In this document: positions 22,401-35,373 of the stretch, piece by piece
Layout of the letters: the number at the start of each line of letters is the position of its first letter
How positions within the stretch are numbered: the first letter of the stretch is position 1
NCBI GenBank assembly: GCA_029962745.1
Contig: CM057157.1
Span: 24,461,492-24,525,491 of the forward strand
Reading direction: 5' to 3'
DNA: 64,000 nucleotides
Source of the DNA: Echinometra lucunter
Taxonomy: Eukaryota > Echinodermata > Echinoidea > Camarodonta > Echinometridae
Program-made: the position numbers and the translations under genes
Notes under the pieces: model-generated
Told to the model about the DNA's origin: nothing
Database searches by the model: none
Seen by the model: the letters and a program-made list of their open reading frames with translations, nothing else

Positions 22401-24918
22401 AATAGTTTTCTTTAGTCTGAACTGCCACATCTATTCCAGACACAGTTTTCAAAGAACAAAAAAGGGACTTCTATTTCTCAAGAAGAAAAATTGAGGTAAA
22501 TGGTGCGAATGTGGCCAGAATCTCAAGGAAGCTTCCAAGAGCTTTCTAAGTGTTCCCTTGGGCCTGCTTGTGCCACACTCACAGCTTAACAACAAACGGG
22601 AGGAGATATTCAGGTTCCGGGCTTAGAAAAGTACCTAAAGTGAAGTGACGGCATAAAACGTAGTTACAAGATGCCTTTTCAAGACAGTGGGCGCTAAGAA
22701 CGTGATGCTCACTACTCGGAGCACTACATTATTCTTTATATTTAACCTCAGTGATCATATACATTAACAACTTCAACGCGTTGCACTTTTCATGTGAAAT
22801 TTAACAGGTTTAGTCATCCATTCGAACGTGAAGAGGTGTACAAGAATTATGTTTTTGGAAAAGTGAAGTACTTCATTATAATGGTGAAATGACGTTTCAA
22901 TAAGAGTAAAATGCCTTTTTTCACTTCCAATGTTGAATAATTCATCAATGTATTGCTACATCTCGCTCAAATTGTCATGATTGTAGAATCAAAGATTGCT
23001 GCAGCTCCAAATATTCATTGAATGTGTAAAATGGCCTCTTGTAAAATTAAAGACAGAATTGTGCATAGTTTAAACGATTATTTCGTTGTTAAAGATACTG
23101 TCCAAAAACTTATGGGAAATATTGTTTACGTATTTTCAAGACCAATTATGGGTTGTTGGCCTCTGGAATCATCAAAAGGATATTTGTATAGCGTGTTCCT
23201 ATAATAAACAGTAACCAAAGGGCAAAGGGCAAAGGTCAACTTTATCAGAAATAAATAGTTCTTGTCATTGGTATTCTGGAATAAACTCAACATCTTTAAT
23301 CAGACACCTTGCTTGCATCAACATTGTCACGGGTCACAGAGTTAGGCTCCCTCAAAGAATAAGGGTAGAAAACCTACTTTTTCCAACAAGTTCAAGTTTT
23401 AGGTTTGACCGATTTTTTATGCAGCAAATCTCATTTCAAGGCATTGAATGTTACCTTTTCATCTAGCAGGGTAATTGTCCGGCTGCATTGGCAGAGAGCA
23501 CAACCCCACATTCTTATGAATTAATTTTACTGATTTTCCTAAAATTTGCAAAATGGATGTTGTACGTATCACCTTCTGGAGCGTCTAATTCAGTGGTCCG
23601 TGATAGTGATGATGCCTGTATGGTGTCAAATGGAAGCTAAAGATTAACCTTCTTCTCCAAACTAATTTAAACGGTGTCAAATTTGCATTTTTCAAATGGC
23701 TGACCTTTGAACTTCGGTTACCTTTTTTTTTAGAAACACCCTGTAGTTACTCAATCTTGCTGAAAAATCGCACACAGTGAAAAGAAGTGCTTAGATTACG
23801 GGTGTAAGGGACTACACCACACAGACATGCCACCAAAGTTTGACCCGTAAACAGGGTTTTGAAATTGGAAAGAGTTCATTGTCCAAAACGTGGGAAGTCT
23901 GATTCTTGATATTCAGTGTGATAAGAGATGGCCATCGCTGGTCATCTAATGACATGATTGGAAGAAACCAGTTGACCAGTCGTGCATATAAACATGATCA
24001 ATCATGCATCTTACATGCTCTCGCGTTGAATTATACACAACGGGTTATCCAATTTCCTTTGACGAAGATAAGCAGATAAGAGTTTATTTAGCCTTTAGCA
24101 CTGGAAGGAGAAACCAAGATTTGCTACATGTATTCTAAGTATTTCAAACGAAATTAATTACAAAAACCGCTTTCCGAGTAACAATATGCACTAAATAAAT
24201 AGAAATATATACGTAGATAATATACGTACATACATACATACATACATACTTCTTTTTTTTTTTCATTCTTCCTGCCTCCTTTCCGATTGAGAGATGCTAG
24301 ATTTTTTTTTTCTTGCTTAGTAGCTACGAGATGCCAACTCTTTCAATGTTGATGCGAGCCAGACGGAAGTTTCTCGGATATAAACGGATACCCTGGAATT
24401 TTTCCTAACCACTATTCAACTTTACTTTACCTTTACTACAAGATTCAATCACATTTTGACAGGAGAAAGATGCCTGAACGAGCACTGAAAATGTACTGGT
24501 GATAGATGTGGTTTATCTTACTGACGCATGCAAAATTTGAAAGATAACAAAATCGGGACTCCTAAATTGACACCAATGAAGGGTGTACTTTTTGCCCATA
24601 ACCACTCAGAATACCCTTCTTGCAACCAATATGAGAAATGAAGACAAATCCATTACTAAGTGATATCGTGCTTGGGTTCGTTTGAGATTGGCAAATCAAT
24701 AGATGAAGACCATTTCAGATTACCGAGTGCAGGGAAGACATGCATCAAAGGCTCTTCCTGTAGCTTTTTGGTTTTCTGACGTGATTCCACATTGTACTAC
24801 TGTTTAAATAGACCGGTATGTCGTCTTTCACTTCTTAAAAATATCATAATTTTGTTTTCTTGTGAAACCGCGTAATTTCTTCTCTCTGTATGTTTAATTT
24901 AATGAAATCTAGTGACTG

Positions 24919-24936
24919 CGGGGGGGGGGGGGGGGG
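24919..24936 (+). repeat. Poly-G run
   Basis: About 17 G in a row within AT-rich DNA. Confidence 0.95.
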
Positions 24937-26215
24937 TAGTGACAAAGCTCATCAAAGTATACACGTCATGCTCTGTATATAACTATAACTTCATTTGAAT
25001 AGAAAATTCTTTAGAAAATTCATATATAAGAAATGTTAAAGTTTACGTTTTTCTTTCAAATCACGAAGGATCATAAGTGGTACAAGTCCCATAAGCATTA
25101 AGAAAAGTTCCGTGAAAGGACATAAAATTTCCCTCCAAAAATCCCAAGTTAGAATCCTCACGTCACATGCGTTTTGAGTGAGTCGAAATTTTGGTCGCAT
25201 CATGAGAAGTTGTATTCATGGTATTTGACGTCGAAAATGCTAGTGGCCACAGATTTCTTCCTCCTTCTTCTACAGCTCTGGGAGTATTGATTTCGTAATG
25301 CATTAGCAATATTATAGAGCTTCTGGAATATGATATCATATCTTTTTTTCGCGGGCAATCATACAGATTTTCTCTGAATGTTTCAATTGCTACTTCCATC
25401 TGATTACACAGATGACTTCGAATTGGATGGGTGAGCACATTACATAACCGAATCTAGTAGTTATTATTTTGTTTATCTTTCCATCATTATTGTTGGTTTA
25501 TTGCAGTATTCTCAAGCGAGTTATGAATGTAATGGAAGTAAGAGATTTTCTATCAAATTTTCTTTCCCTGAATACCGAACACGAGTGTTACCCGCATGAG
25601 GTAAAGGCAAGTAATAAAAATCAGAATTACATTTTGAAAAGAGAGATTTGTCTTCGTGGAACAGATCTACAAGAAATCTAATATGCATCGGATGCTTTTC
25701 AACTTTGATTGATTTTGGTTTCACACACGTTCGATCATGTTACATGGGGGAAAACCAGCATTAATAAGCTTCAACTGAATATATTGGCTCAACTTAACAT
25801 CTCAACCTTAATCTTCTCTGTTCTCTCTTCCTTGATACATGCGAATACTCTACATTATTATTTAGATGTAGGGTTTTAGAGACAACGATATTTTTGGAGA
25901 TCCATCGCGGTCGTCACAGAAAGCAAGAATATTGAACCTGATTTTTTTTACGTGTATGCGCGTGGAGATTTCGTCATCAAAAAATATATTGGACGGTTTT
26001 ACAAAAAATATTGGACGATATGAATATTTTGCCCCACCCATGAAATTATCATTGGTCAATAAATGATTGTGCGCATGCACTTTTCTTGTTGTCATGGAGA
26101 GGAACTTCCCATTTGCATTTGTTCATTTACAGGCTTCAATTGCCGCGATGCAGTTTACAAGATTTGTACAAAATGATGAGTAGAACCTAAAATCACATTT
26201 TACATTTTCTTGTGG
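24937..26215. other. No gene seen
   Basis: AT-rich DNA, short open frames only. Confidence 0.4.
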
Positions 26216-26217
26216 AG

Positions 26218-26430
26218 TAGGTCTAGATCTATTCTAGATGAACATCTATTCTAGATCTAGACCTATATCTAAATAATAATAATATTGGGTGACAATTTTT
26301 CGGGGAATACGTGAAAATATTGGTACTCGCTTGTGGAGAAATATTAGACTCGTCTTCGACTCGTCCAATATTTTTTCCACCGCTCTTCCAATATTTTCAC
26401 GTATCCCACTCAAGGCCATCCAATATTATC
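26218..26430. repeat. Palindromic TCTAGATC cluster and hairpin
   Basis: AGGTCTAGATCTATTCTAGA faces its inverse around GAACATC at 26218-26268. Next comes a second pair, AATACGTGAAAATATTGG at 26306 facing CCAATATTTTCACGTAT at 26388. Probably a short inverted-repeat element. Confidence 0.65.
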
Positions 26431-26702
26431 TAAATATCAGACATTGTTAAATTCCCCTTTTTTTCGGTTCAATACATTCACATAGTCTTGATATCTCACC
26501 CTTTCTCTTCGAAAATAGGATATAAATGATACATGCTCCGGCGGCATTATTATTTTTTTTTTTCGTCAATACTTGGGCACCCGACACGAGAGGGCAGTAC
26601 TTTTGAGGCGACTTTCACGTGAGGGGAAAAATACTCAAGTCTGAGAAGTTAAGACTAGAAATGAATCCGGGTATAAAGGAATAAAGTGCACCAATTGCCT
26701 CG

Positions 26703-26800
26703 TCAACTGCTCGTGGCGCAGTGGTTAAAGCCACTGTCAGAGCTCGATATATTACTAGTCATGCTAGTCAAGGGTTTGAATCCCTGTGACGCTGCTAATT
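26703..26800 (+). mobile_element. tRNA-like SINE fragment (family 2)
   Basis: A box TGGCGCAGTGG and B-box-like GGGTTTGAATCCC lie 57 nt apart, with an over-long middle arm. There is no 3' CCA and the stem ends do not pair as a full tRNA. A SINE head is more likely than a working tRNA. Confidence 0.55.
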
Positions 26801-27097
26801 TTTTGTCGTTATGAAATTGATGACAGTGGCATTTTATTCCATTGACAAAGACAAAGTCGCTGATAGACGATCTTCATTGTCACCCTCACTTCAGAGTCGT
26901 CTCAAAAGAAGTCGTCTCGAAAAAAAAAAAAAACGCGCTCCAGGGACAAGTGATCCGCGTCAATTTCATACTCCACTGAATACTGAACTTTAGCCCTGGA
27001 CCAATTATTGCATAACCCTTTTTAAACTATAACTCTTGTGTTTATACCATTGTCATGTAGCAAAATGAGATTTTTGAAAAAAAATTCTCACGTCAAA

Positions 27098-27224
27098 ATG
27101 ACGTCAAAGTGGGTACCTTATCGCGCAATTCTAGCAAAATGCGCGCAAGGTATAACATATATTGTACAGTTTAGCGCGCAGCACAACTGCAATGCGCGAA
27201 GCTGGGTACCCACTTTTACGTCAT
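27098..27224. mobile_element. 127-bp hairpin MITE
   Basis: ATGACGTCAAAGTGGGTACC faces GGTACCCACTTTTACGTCAT; inside, GCGCGCA and TGCGCG words also mirror. The CRE-like TGACGTCA here is part of the inverted repeat, not a promoter. Confidence 0.8.
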
Positions 27225-27407
27225 ACCTCATGCTCAAATTTTTGGCCAACTCTTGACTTTTTATGAGAAAATTAGCCAAAAATGCATTGATTTCGATTGA
27301 AAATCATCCAATGTTTAATCTTATTCTTCTTAGAATTCTACTCTCGATCATATATCCAAAAAATAATTTACCATTGTGTAATCACTTTAAGTCTGTCCCA
27401 TGTCCCT

Positions 27408-27958
27408 ATAGGCGCTTTCACACCTACCCAATCAAGAAAAATACCTGGAAACTACAGGAACTTTTTCAGGCCCCAAAATACCCAATAATTATTTCGTGCT
27501 TTCACACCTCCCTGAACCAGACCTTTCAGGAAAGTTATAGTAAGTATAAGCATGTGCATTAAGGTCCATAGAAGTTCTCGTAATTTGCTTTCATAATGCA
27601 AATATCCCTGCGACCTTGGAGAAAATACCTGGAATTTGAGACATTACCTACTAAACTACAGGTATTTTTCTTTGGGGATATTACTAGAACTTTCGTTTCA
27701 CACTGGCAAAATACGTGGTATTTTCTGATCGGGGCAGAATACTGGGGAGCGTTTCATGAAAGGACTTGTCGGATGTTTTATCCGACAAAGTCAGTTTTAT
27801 CCGACAGTTGCCATAGTAACGATGCTTCTTAGCCAATCAAAGTCAAGGAAAGATGTCAGATCTGACAACTTGTCAGACAACAAATGTTGATGAAATGCCC
27901 CCCTGGATCAGAAAATACCACGTATTTTTCCTGATCGGGTAGGTGTGAAAGCACCTAT
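27408..27958. mobile_element. Hairpin element split by another MITE
   Basis: The left end TAGGCGCTTTCACACCTACC and the right end GGTAGGTGTGAAAGCACCTA mirror each other, as do ACGTGGTATTTTCTGATC and GATCAGAAAATACCACGT nearer the centre. The younger MITE at 27744-27903 sits at the loop. Confidence 0.8.
27744..27903. mobile_element. 160-bp MITE nested in a hairpin element
   Basis: GGGGAGCGTTTCATGAAAGG at the left faces a weaker TGATGAAATGCCCCCC at the right, with CTTGTCGGA and TGTCAGA type inner repeats. Same family as 10461-10555. Confidence 0.75.
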
Positions 27959-28089
27959 TGTTGCAACCCAATCTTAACGGTGTATCTTTGACGAAATAAT
28001 GTCAGAGCAATGATCACTGGAGCATGATATTATATAATATTAAATAGGGTCACACTTCTCCCATCCCCGCACCCCTTCCCCAGCGTAAA

Positions 28090-28122
28090 AACTTTCTCTC
28101 TTTCTCTCTCTCTCTCTCTCCA
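28090..28122 (+). repeat. (TC)n microsatellite
   Basis: About 30 nt of TC-rich repeat after a C-rich stretch. Confidence 0.9.
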
Positions 28123-29555
28123 TATATGAGGAGTTTGCAAAATGCAAGCCTGGCTTTTAAGCATCCCCCTTCACTTCAACATTTACTTATATACTTAATT
28201 TTGAAAATTCCACTGTTTAAAATTATTCTTATTTTATTTATTCTGATGATGATGTAATTATTTTTTCATATATAATTATGTATGTTTTTCGGAGTTGAAA
28301 ATGTAAAAATAAATGAAATGAAATGAATGAAATGAACTATCATGTGATATTTCTATTTCTGGAGATATGTTCAGTCAAGTTTATCAAAGCATTATGCTGT
28401 TGTTGTTGTTGTTTTCAAAAGACATTGGCAGTACTTATGATACCACGAAGGCATATCATTTCAGTCTATATTGTCATAAATAATATTATTTTCTGGCATG
28501 TCTAATATGACCGGGGGGAGGCTTCGTGTTGAACCTCAGGAACATAATTATTTTACCCACCAAAAAGATTACAAGTAGAAGATACTAACCTTAGTTTTGA
28601 ACAGGGGCAATAGCAATGACAACCCCCGCGAAATGATCAGTCTAAGAATATAGTCTTGTTGTCCACTTCGGTATGTGGAGGCTTTACTCTTCTCGAGATT
28701 CCAGAAACGAAAAATTCTTTGCTACATTTTCCACCAAATATATGTCCTTGATTTTGAAGAAAAATTCCGCGAATAATACCCGATTTCCATGGTAACATTG
28801 TCACTAGATACCGCATCCTCTTACTTTTGGCAAAACATCGTGGATCGTGTTTCCCAGCAAGAATGGAGATGATTTTTCACTTGTCAGTTTTGATTTCGCG
28901 TCACCTATTCCACTGTCACATGGCGTCACCTTTGAAAAAATCGTGCTAACTCCAGGAAGACATTTGAAGTTGTTTCGCTTTTAAGCCAAAAGCATAAGAC
29001 CAAAAAAACCGAGTGAATACCATCAAATAAGATGAACTACTTAGTTCGTTGAAGCAAATGCTAACCCTTGACTACCTAATGCTTTTTTTAAAGGAAGAAT
29101 TTGCTTTCCTCATCGAAGATTTTGGTTCTTATTTTTGTTTGTTTCTTTCTTTCTGTTTACTGATGTTGTTGTTGTGGTTTTTTTCGAGATACTCTTAAGG
29201 AAGCCTGCAGATTTTGTGTGAAGTTTATTCCTCAAAAGAGCTTAGCTGTATTATTTGCATTCATTTTTTCATTTTTCTAATCTTTTTTTCTTTAGTGGAT
29301 ATCAGACAAAAAACCATTCACCTAAATACGGGACAGAAAAATAATTGAATAAAAAAGCAGAATAGTATTGTCGCGGTGTGATCAAATCGCTGAATCGTGT
29401 ATGATAAACTGTTGAATTTGCTACACAGACCTACGTTTAAGTTGCCCATTACAGTTCTTTGTCTACCAAATGAATCATAGGGCTATCGTTGAAGCGCTCT
29501 TTGACGTTTCAGTTTAAAGTATTTGTTAGTTTAGTTAATATCTTTTCATTCAATG
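28123..29555. other. No confident gene; possible minus-strand donor at 28590
   Basis: On the minus strand, TTCAAAACTAAG|GTTAGTATC at 28591/28590 looks like a donor. It could end an alternative leader exon of the Cys-rich gene, but no acceptor or promoter is convincing. The rest is AT-rich. Confidence 0.25.
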
Positions 29556-29559
29556 ACAG

Positions 29560-29690
29560 AGGCCGAAAGTAGGATAGGAGAAAGTGATGTCGGCATCACA
29601 ATGGATAGCCTGGCTGAAATAGGGTATACCCTAGCGAATTCAGCAGCAAATGTCTGTTGGTATATTATGATGATACTTCTCATCACATGA
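29560..29690 (+). CDS. Candidate terminal exon with C-terminal hydrophobic tail
   Basis: The acceptor is ATATCTTTTCATTCAATGACAG. Phase 1 is the only open frame: 42 residues, AESRIGESDVGITMDSLAEI then GYTLANSAAN and a hydrophobic end VCWYIMMILLIT before TGA. The last 12 residues could be a membrane segment or tail anchor. Composition is protein-like and GC is higher than in the flanks. No poly(A) signal of the canonical form is close. A weak donor (ATAGG|GTATAC) inside would make it internal. Family unknown. Confidence 0.28.
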
Positions 29691-29994
29691 AATACCTCCC
29701 TCTTCACGCTGTACCTTCCAAGATTTTGTTAGATATGTATAATAAGGCTGTATTTCCCTATGTCTGTAGTTACGTCGAAATATATATTTTAATCTTATTT
29801 AATGTTGTTATTTATTTTACTAACTGTACAGTGCGTAATATAAATAACCAGATTAGATAAGATTAGAAATAATTATTACATTGTATGCTCTCATTTTTAT
29901 GTTTGTTCATTCTTCGTAAGTCGATAAATTCATTTGAAGGCATGTGAGCTCTCAGAAACAACATGACTTTAAGCGCTGTATAAATGTGATAAAT

Positions 29995-30125
29995 CATCAT
30001 CATAGTCACCATCATCATCGTAATCAGCATTATCATCGTCATCGTCATTATCATAAACATCGTCACCATCACCTTCATCATCAGCAGAGTCTTCATCATT
30101 ATAGCACTATCATCAACAAATATTC
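29995..30125 (+). repeat. (CAT)n-like degenerate repeat
   Basis: CATCAT and CATCG words over about 130 nt give His-rich or Met-rich false frames. Confidence 0.85.
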
Positions 30126-30653
30126 GTGCACTGTGAGAAGAGCTAGGTATAACAACCAAAACTAAAACCAGTCTGCCTATGAATATGGGCGTTTTCTATA
30201 ACCTTTCATTCATCCTTTCAGACTCTCAAAGGAATCAGTATCTCCTCCCCGCTCTCGATATTCTTCCTGTTAAGAAATTAAGATTTCAGAACAAATGCGA
30301 AAATTAGACTAATCCGGGATTAAATTTCCATTGCCTCATTTTTAAGAGACAATACTTGTTCAGTCGTCTATTTGATATCCTAAAGTATCAAACGTGTCGA
30401 AATAGAAGGTATCTCGGACATGTCTAGGTTGCTTGTTCTCTTCCCCCCCCCCTCCATCTCCTTCTATTGTCTCTTCCAGGTCCTTGAAACCTTGAGTATC
30501 TAAATGTAGATTAATAAGCACCAACGGAACATTGTAAGGGAATATTTAGCTAATTTAATTTCTCTTATCTTGTTATAATTTTTTCTACCTTTTTCCAACC
30601 TTAATTTAATCATTATTACGGTCATCTATTGCAAATGGATGTAATCTGACTTA

Positions 30654-30898
30654 CAGTGTAAAACATTGCTGTAGGAATTTACAGTAAATAACTGGCAGCA
30701 GAGTTGCCAATAATCGTAAAATTGCGTAAATGATACTGAATCATTTACAGTCGAATACAATATTTTACTGCTGTTTACAGTTTGACCGTACAATAAAAAA
30801 TACAATACTGTAAAAAAAAAAAACAGCAACAGTAAGTTACTGGCAACTCTGCTGCCAGTAATTTACTGTAAATTCTACTGTAATTTTTTTACAGTGTA
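30654..30898. mobile_element. 245-bp MITE with CAnTGTAAAA ends
   Basis: CAGTGTAAAA at the left mirrors TTTTTTACAGTG at the right; long inner arms such as ACTGGCAGCAGAGTTGCC face GGCAACTCTGCTGCCAGT. Strong hairpin, no coding. Confidence 0.85.
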
Positions 30899-30919
30899 CA
30901 TGGTGTAGGACTTACAAGC

Positions 30920-33030
30920 GTGACCTCTTTTTTCTGGACGTTGAACTCGCACAAGATATAGAGTGTTTCCATTTTCTGATCGTCTTTGTCAGATGTATTT
31001 CCTCGAATGGTATGTTTACTCGATTAAATCATTATTTTTGACATGCAGGGCTTATTCATTAACTTTCTCAGTGTTCCTGTATGTCATGAATGAGTAACTT
31101 GCCAAGTTCTAGTATCTCGAAGTAAACCCTCCTATCTCGGAAACAATAACCATTTTGACTTTTAATGTGGTCCTTCATAAGTCTCGGCGGTGTAAACCCA
31201 GAAAGCATGCCCTACATCCATTAACAAAGGCAACGTTTACAGGCTTTTTCACAACCTGACTCGATCCGATTTTAATATAAATCACATTTTCGCTGACCAT
31301 ATATTGAAAGGTCTCGCACGATAAGATTAACACTCTGCTATACACATGGCGTGCCCTGTCTTTGCATTTGGGATTATATCTACTTTTGACAACAGAACAG
31401 AAATGAAACTCAATCGAGTTGGAAGTATGCAAACAGCATATTTTGAAAATTGGGTTAACTCGAACATGAATTGCAATGGGTATTATCCAAAATGAAACTT
31501 TAGCTAGTGAAATGAATTAATGGGTGATGGAGATCAAGAGTTTTTTCATAAAAGCTTGATGATCAACGCTTTTCTCTTTTACACACATCTTGTATGTCCC
31601 TACCCACCCTCTTTTTTATCTCTTTCTCTCTCTCTCTCCTTTCTTTTCTCTCTCTCTCTTTCTCTCTTCTTCCCCTTTCTCTTCTCATTCTTTTGGCCTA
31701 GTCGTGTCTTTCTCTTTCTCTTTTTATACTCTATTAAACTCTTTGTAAAGTTAAAATAGTTTCTATCTGAACTGTAAGTTCACAATATCACAGTTACGTT
31801 TATGTCAGCTATGCATCAAAGTTTTTTTTAAATGTTCAGTGAATTCACATTGCAGACGATGCTTTCAACTACGATGAATCAATGTACTCTTGGAATAGAG
31901 AGGCAACTACCACGCAAAATATTTTCATTAAAACTGTGGTTGTATTTCAACACTGGAATATTTAATCATTTCTTCAGACATTTGTTTATTTGGGGGTTCA
32001 TGGCATTGCTGATGCCCCCCATCTCCAGACTCAAAAAAGTGTCCCTCCTTGTACTCCTTCCCATCCCTCGCAAAGTCGAGCAAATATAGTGTTTTGATGC
32101 CTGTCTTCCACCTATCACAAAATGCCCCTTTCTAAATGAAAAAAATGCCCTTCTTGTGGTGGCGTATCGGGGGCAAGTGGCACATGCCCCCGGCAGCAAT
32201 TGAAGGGGATCTAAAATGGCACCATCCCCCTCTCCCCCCCCCCCCCCATCCCCGAAACAAGAAGAAAAAGGAAAAAATGTCCAAAAAAATTGTAGCTATT
32301 AATCTCTAGTAATTTCTCTGTAGCTAGGAATCTTTTTTTTTTGTAGTTGGGTAATTTCTTGCCCTATTTCACTCCTAGTAGATTTAGTTTTTAAGCTAGC
32401 ACTTGTCAAGGTTCCACATTTAAAATAAATTTCAACGTTCTGTTGCCCACCTAATTTTCCCGACTATATTCCTTATGGACCCCATTTGAGGAAGGAAGGA
32501 AAACTATCACGCTATTACCACGAGTGAAGAAAGTTTTTGAGATTGCAATAAATACCTTTTTAAAGCCAAAGTCAATTTGTTTGAATGAACTACGCATAAT
32601 ACAACCCGGCAGTCCTCCAAAAAGTATACGTGACGGTTCGAATACAAATTTCACCTATAATTATAATGTCTGCTGCCTCATTCTTTCAAAGCTATACCAC
32701 ATGCCTTGTTTCAATAGTCTGACCAATTAATCATTTCCTATTTTAATGAAACCAAACATGCCATCTAACACTAAGAAAGAAAACCAACAGCGGTTTTGAT
32801 GATATTATTGATATCATTAATCACCTTCTACATTATTACCGTTGTACTCAGTGATGAATTGTTTTAATCAAATTTCAATAGTTTTTGAGTGCTAACAAAG
32901 ATTGCCACGCCTTGGATTCTAACTAATGTTATACGATTGTTTTATTTTCATCCATCTTTTATTTCCTTACATCCGCTGTCAGAATGTTCGACTTGATAAT
33001 CACCGATCGTCTTTCTCACTGCACTGAAAC
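30920..33030. other. No confident gene; TC-rich 31615-31730
   Basis: A pyrimidine-rich stretch at 31615-31730 and a C13 run at 32238. The 31990-32260 block with several GCCCC words looks like a worn repeat, perhaps hAT-like, but I could not find ends. Confidence 0.35.
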
Positions 33031-33035
33031 TCATT

Positions 33036-33046
33036 CCCCCCCCCTT

Positions 33047-33083
<37 letters not shown>
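33036..33083 (+). repeat. C-run with (TC)n
   Basis: Directly visible. Confidence 0.95.
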
Positions 33084-33086
<3 letters not shown>

Positions 33087-33499
33087 GTTACAGCATCTTT
33101 CTTTTAATTGCTTATTCTAATTAGAAAAGTAAAACTATTTTCATACTTCTAAGAAAATTATCAACTAAGACTTTCCTTTTCCTTGTCTCATTCCTCACTC
33201 CTCGAGAATTCTGTATTGAATAATGTACAAGTTAATTTTCAAACGTCAAATTGCATAAACTTTCCATGCCTCCTTGAATATTTCGGTGTCAGCATATTTA
33301 GTCGTCTCTTCGAGGCGCAGGTATCAAGATTGATCCGATTAAGGAAACAAAGGCACAATATGACCTTACTGGTCTAAAGGGAAATGTCTTTTTTCTGTTT
33401 TCATTCCTGAAATATAAAAAATAATAGAATAGTTTCTACTACTTCAAGCTTCACTGGAAGCATCCAGTTCCAGACTGTCATTAATGTAACAAAATGCAT

Positions 33500-33790
33500 A
33501 TTTACTTTTCTTTCTTTCTTTTCTTTCTTCCTAGGGAGTTGTACATTAAAAAGAAGCTTGAGTTCCTTGAGTTCTGGTCGGAGGTGAACAAACAACAAAA
33601 AGATCGTGAGTTTTCTCAGGTTTCTTTTATATGAGAGTGGAAGAATATCATAGTAGAAATTTCCCCTGTATAGGAATTCTATTCAAATGCCTTCTTGTCG
33701 AAATATGACATGAAACAATTCTATTGTTCTGCCCGAGTATGTGTGTGTAGTCCCATATACCCATGTCTGTGCGCAGTGTATATGTGTTTT
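33500..33790 (+). repeat. Segment duplicated at 46410-46690
   Basis: Shares with the second locus, in order: AAG.TTGAGTT..CTGG, TGAGTTTTCT, GAATATCAT, AAATGCC.TC, GAAATATGAC and CCCAT. Similarity is patchy, so the duplication is old. This copy contains the exon candidate 33535-33605. Confidence 0.55.
33535..33605 (+). CDS. Candidate plus-strand exon, possibly RGS-like helix
   Basis: The acceptor is very strong (TTTCTTTCTTTTCTTTCTTCCTAG) and the donor GATC|GTGAGTTTTC good. The single open frame (incoming phase 2, outgoing phase 1) reads ELYIKKKLEFLEFWSEVNKQ then QKD. The LEFLEFWSEVNK segment weakly recalls the helix of RGS domains with an N/E-x-L-x-FW-x-x-V motif, but 23 residues cannot settle this. 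A diverged copy of the same DNA lies at 46410-46690 without an acceptor and with a stop, so this may be a repeat instead. Confidence 0.3.
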
Positions 33791-34216
33791 TCTGATGGTT
33801 CCAGAACTTCAGGGTATACACCAATATTTATATACTGTTAAATCAATTTTTCTCCGTGGCGTTAGAACATTTTTTTCATATTTTAATCTATGACTAGAAA
33901 AACCTTGTTAAAAGTGTAGTTGTTTATAGATGAGAAATAACAATGCAAAGTTCAATCCTTACTAAAAGCGTATGCTGTTAACGTCAGAAGAAAAAAAAAT
34001 CAGAATACCGATGTTTATGTTTTCTACAATCAGGTTCTTCCCTTTCCTTTTTTTAAAATTTAATGACACAGATACCTACACGTTTTGTATTTTGTTGCTT
34101 TTGTTTCGATGAAACTTTTTTTCCGACTTACTGTTATCATGAAGGATGCATTTTTTTTTCTTATTGAGTGAGTAATGAGCAGTTCCCTTTAGATAGTGTA
34201 TAGACGTTTATAGACA

Positions 34217-34247
<31 letters not shown>

Positions 34248-34729
34248 GGGCTGGGACGTAAATGGGTCAGTAATTCATTAGACACAGGGAACAGCTTGTA
34301 GGTAATGTCGGTAAGCTTTTAGCTCGCCCATTCGACCCCTGGGACTGAAGCAAGTAAACATGGTATAAGAAAGCAAGATATTTGTTGTTTCCCAGTTTTA
34401 CCTGGACAGTCTTTCAGTTTTTCGTTGTTTGTTGTTTGTTTGTTTGTTTCTTCTTTTGGTTTTGGTTATTTGTGTGTGTGTGGTTTAGCTTGCCATTCAT
34501 TTCAGTAGCCTTCTTTCCGATTAGCCTTTGTGTTCATTAAGACTTGTTATGAGGAACCTTCATTTCAGTGGCTTAATAATCAGTTTAGTTATTTCCTTAC
34601 CCTGAATAAAATAATGTCATTATTAGTGGATTATCCTCTATACGTAATTAGTTTTTAAACAAATAATTCAATGAAAACATCATTATTTGTGCTGTTAATG
34701 CACGTTAATAAGATTGTTTACCAGTCCAT

Positions 34730-35340
34730 TACATTTTGTCACAACATGCTGGGTAATGATCACCATTGTTTATTAAGACAATAGACATTAAAGAAGGGGT
34801 CCTTGACGAATGGAAGGACATATTTCCAACATTTTTTTTGACGGAAAGACTTAAAGCTTTAATTTCTGGGGGGGTATTCAAAACTGACGAAATCTTTTCT
34901 GCAGTCAGCATGGTCAGTTTTCTCCCTCCGTTATCTCTGATGTAATCATAATTGATTAATATATAGTTTATTGAATTTATTGTGGAAAGAGCATTGCTAT
35001 AAAACAAACTTAGTAATGATTTGACTTTTATCTCTAGGCCTATCTGTACTTTTAACAATGCACCCTTCATGATAATGTCTTCATCTCCAGTGAACTGATT
35101 TCATTGGTTCAAACTACATTTCTTGTATAGAAAATGGTATAATCGTAAGGGTGGGGGTGGTTGAAGTCGACGAACAATCCAGGGTTACGAAATACCAGTT
35201 AACCTTGGTTACAAAATAATCTTGGCGCTACCCTTCCTTTCTTACGGTAATCCTTTTTGTCTCCTTTGTCCTTTGTCTCCATAATTTTTACATTGCTGTA
35301 TACATAGAGTACGAAACAGTAAATAATTCAGAAAAAATAG
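34730..35340. other. No gene supported
   Basis: A minus-strand 113-codon frame at 34729-35070 is AT-rich, has no splice or start support and no known motif; I do not call it a gene. Confidence 0.35.
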
Positions 35341-35373
35341 AAGGAGGCGAAAACCCGGAAGGTATAGCCAAAG

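Larger units (their letters stand above)
18805..24900. other. Mostly unique AT-rich DNA, no confident gene
   Basis: Apart from two exon candidates at 19040 and 19440, I see a pyrimidine-rich tract at 20400-20630, a G9 run at 20909, (ACAT)n at 24226-24250 and many AT-rich stretches. Open frames are short and not splice-bounded. Confidence 0.4.

Noticed and set aside
27099..27106. CRE-like TGACGTCA as promoter
   Set aside because: It is part of a hairpin MITE arm; no transcription signals follow.
30912..30973. Minus-strand first exon METLYILCEFNVQKKEVTL with GTAAGT donor
   Set aside because: The donor is good and the start context fair, but no acceptor or leader is visible upstream and the outgoing phase (0) does not fit the Cys-rich gene.
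34729..35070. 113-codon minus-strand frame
   Set aside because: AT-rich, no splice, promoter, poly(A) or motif support.
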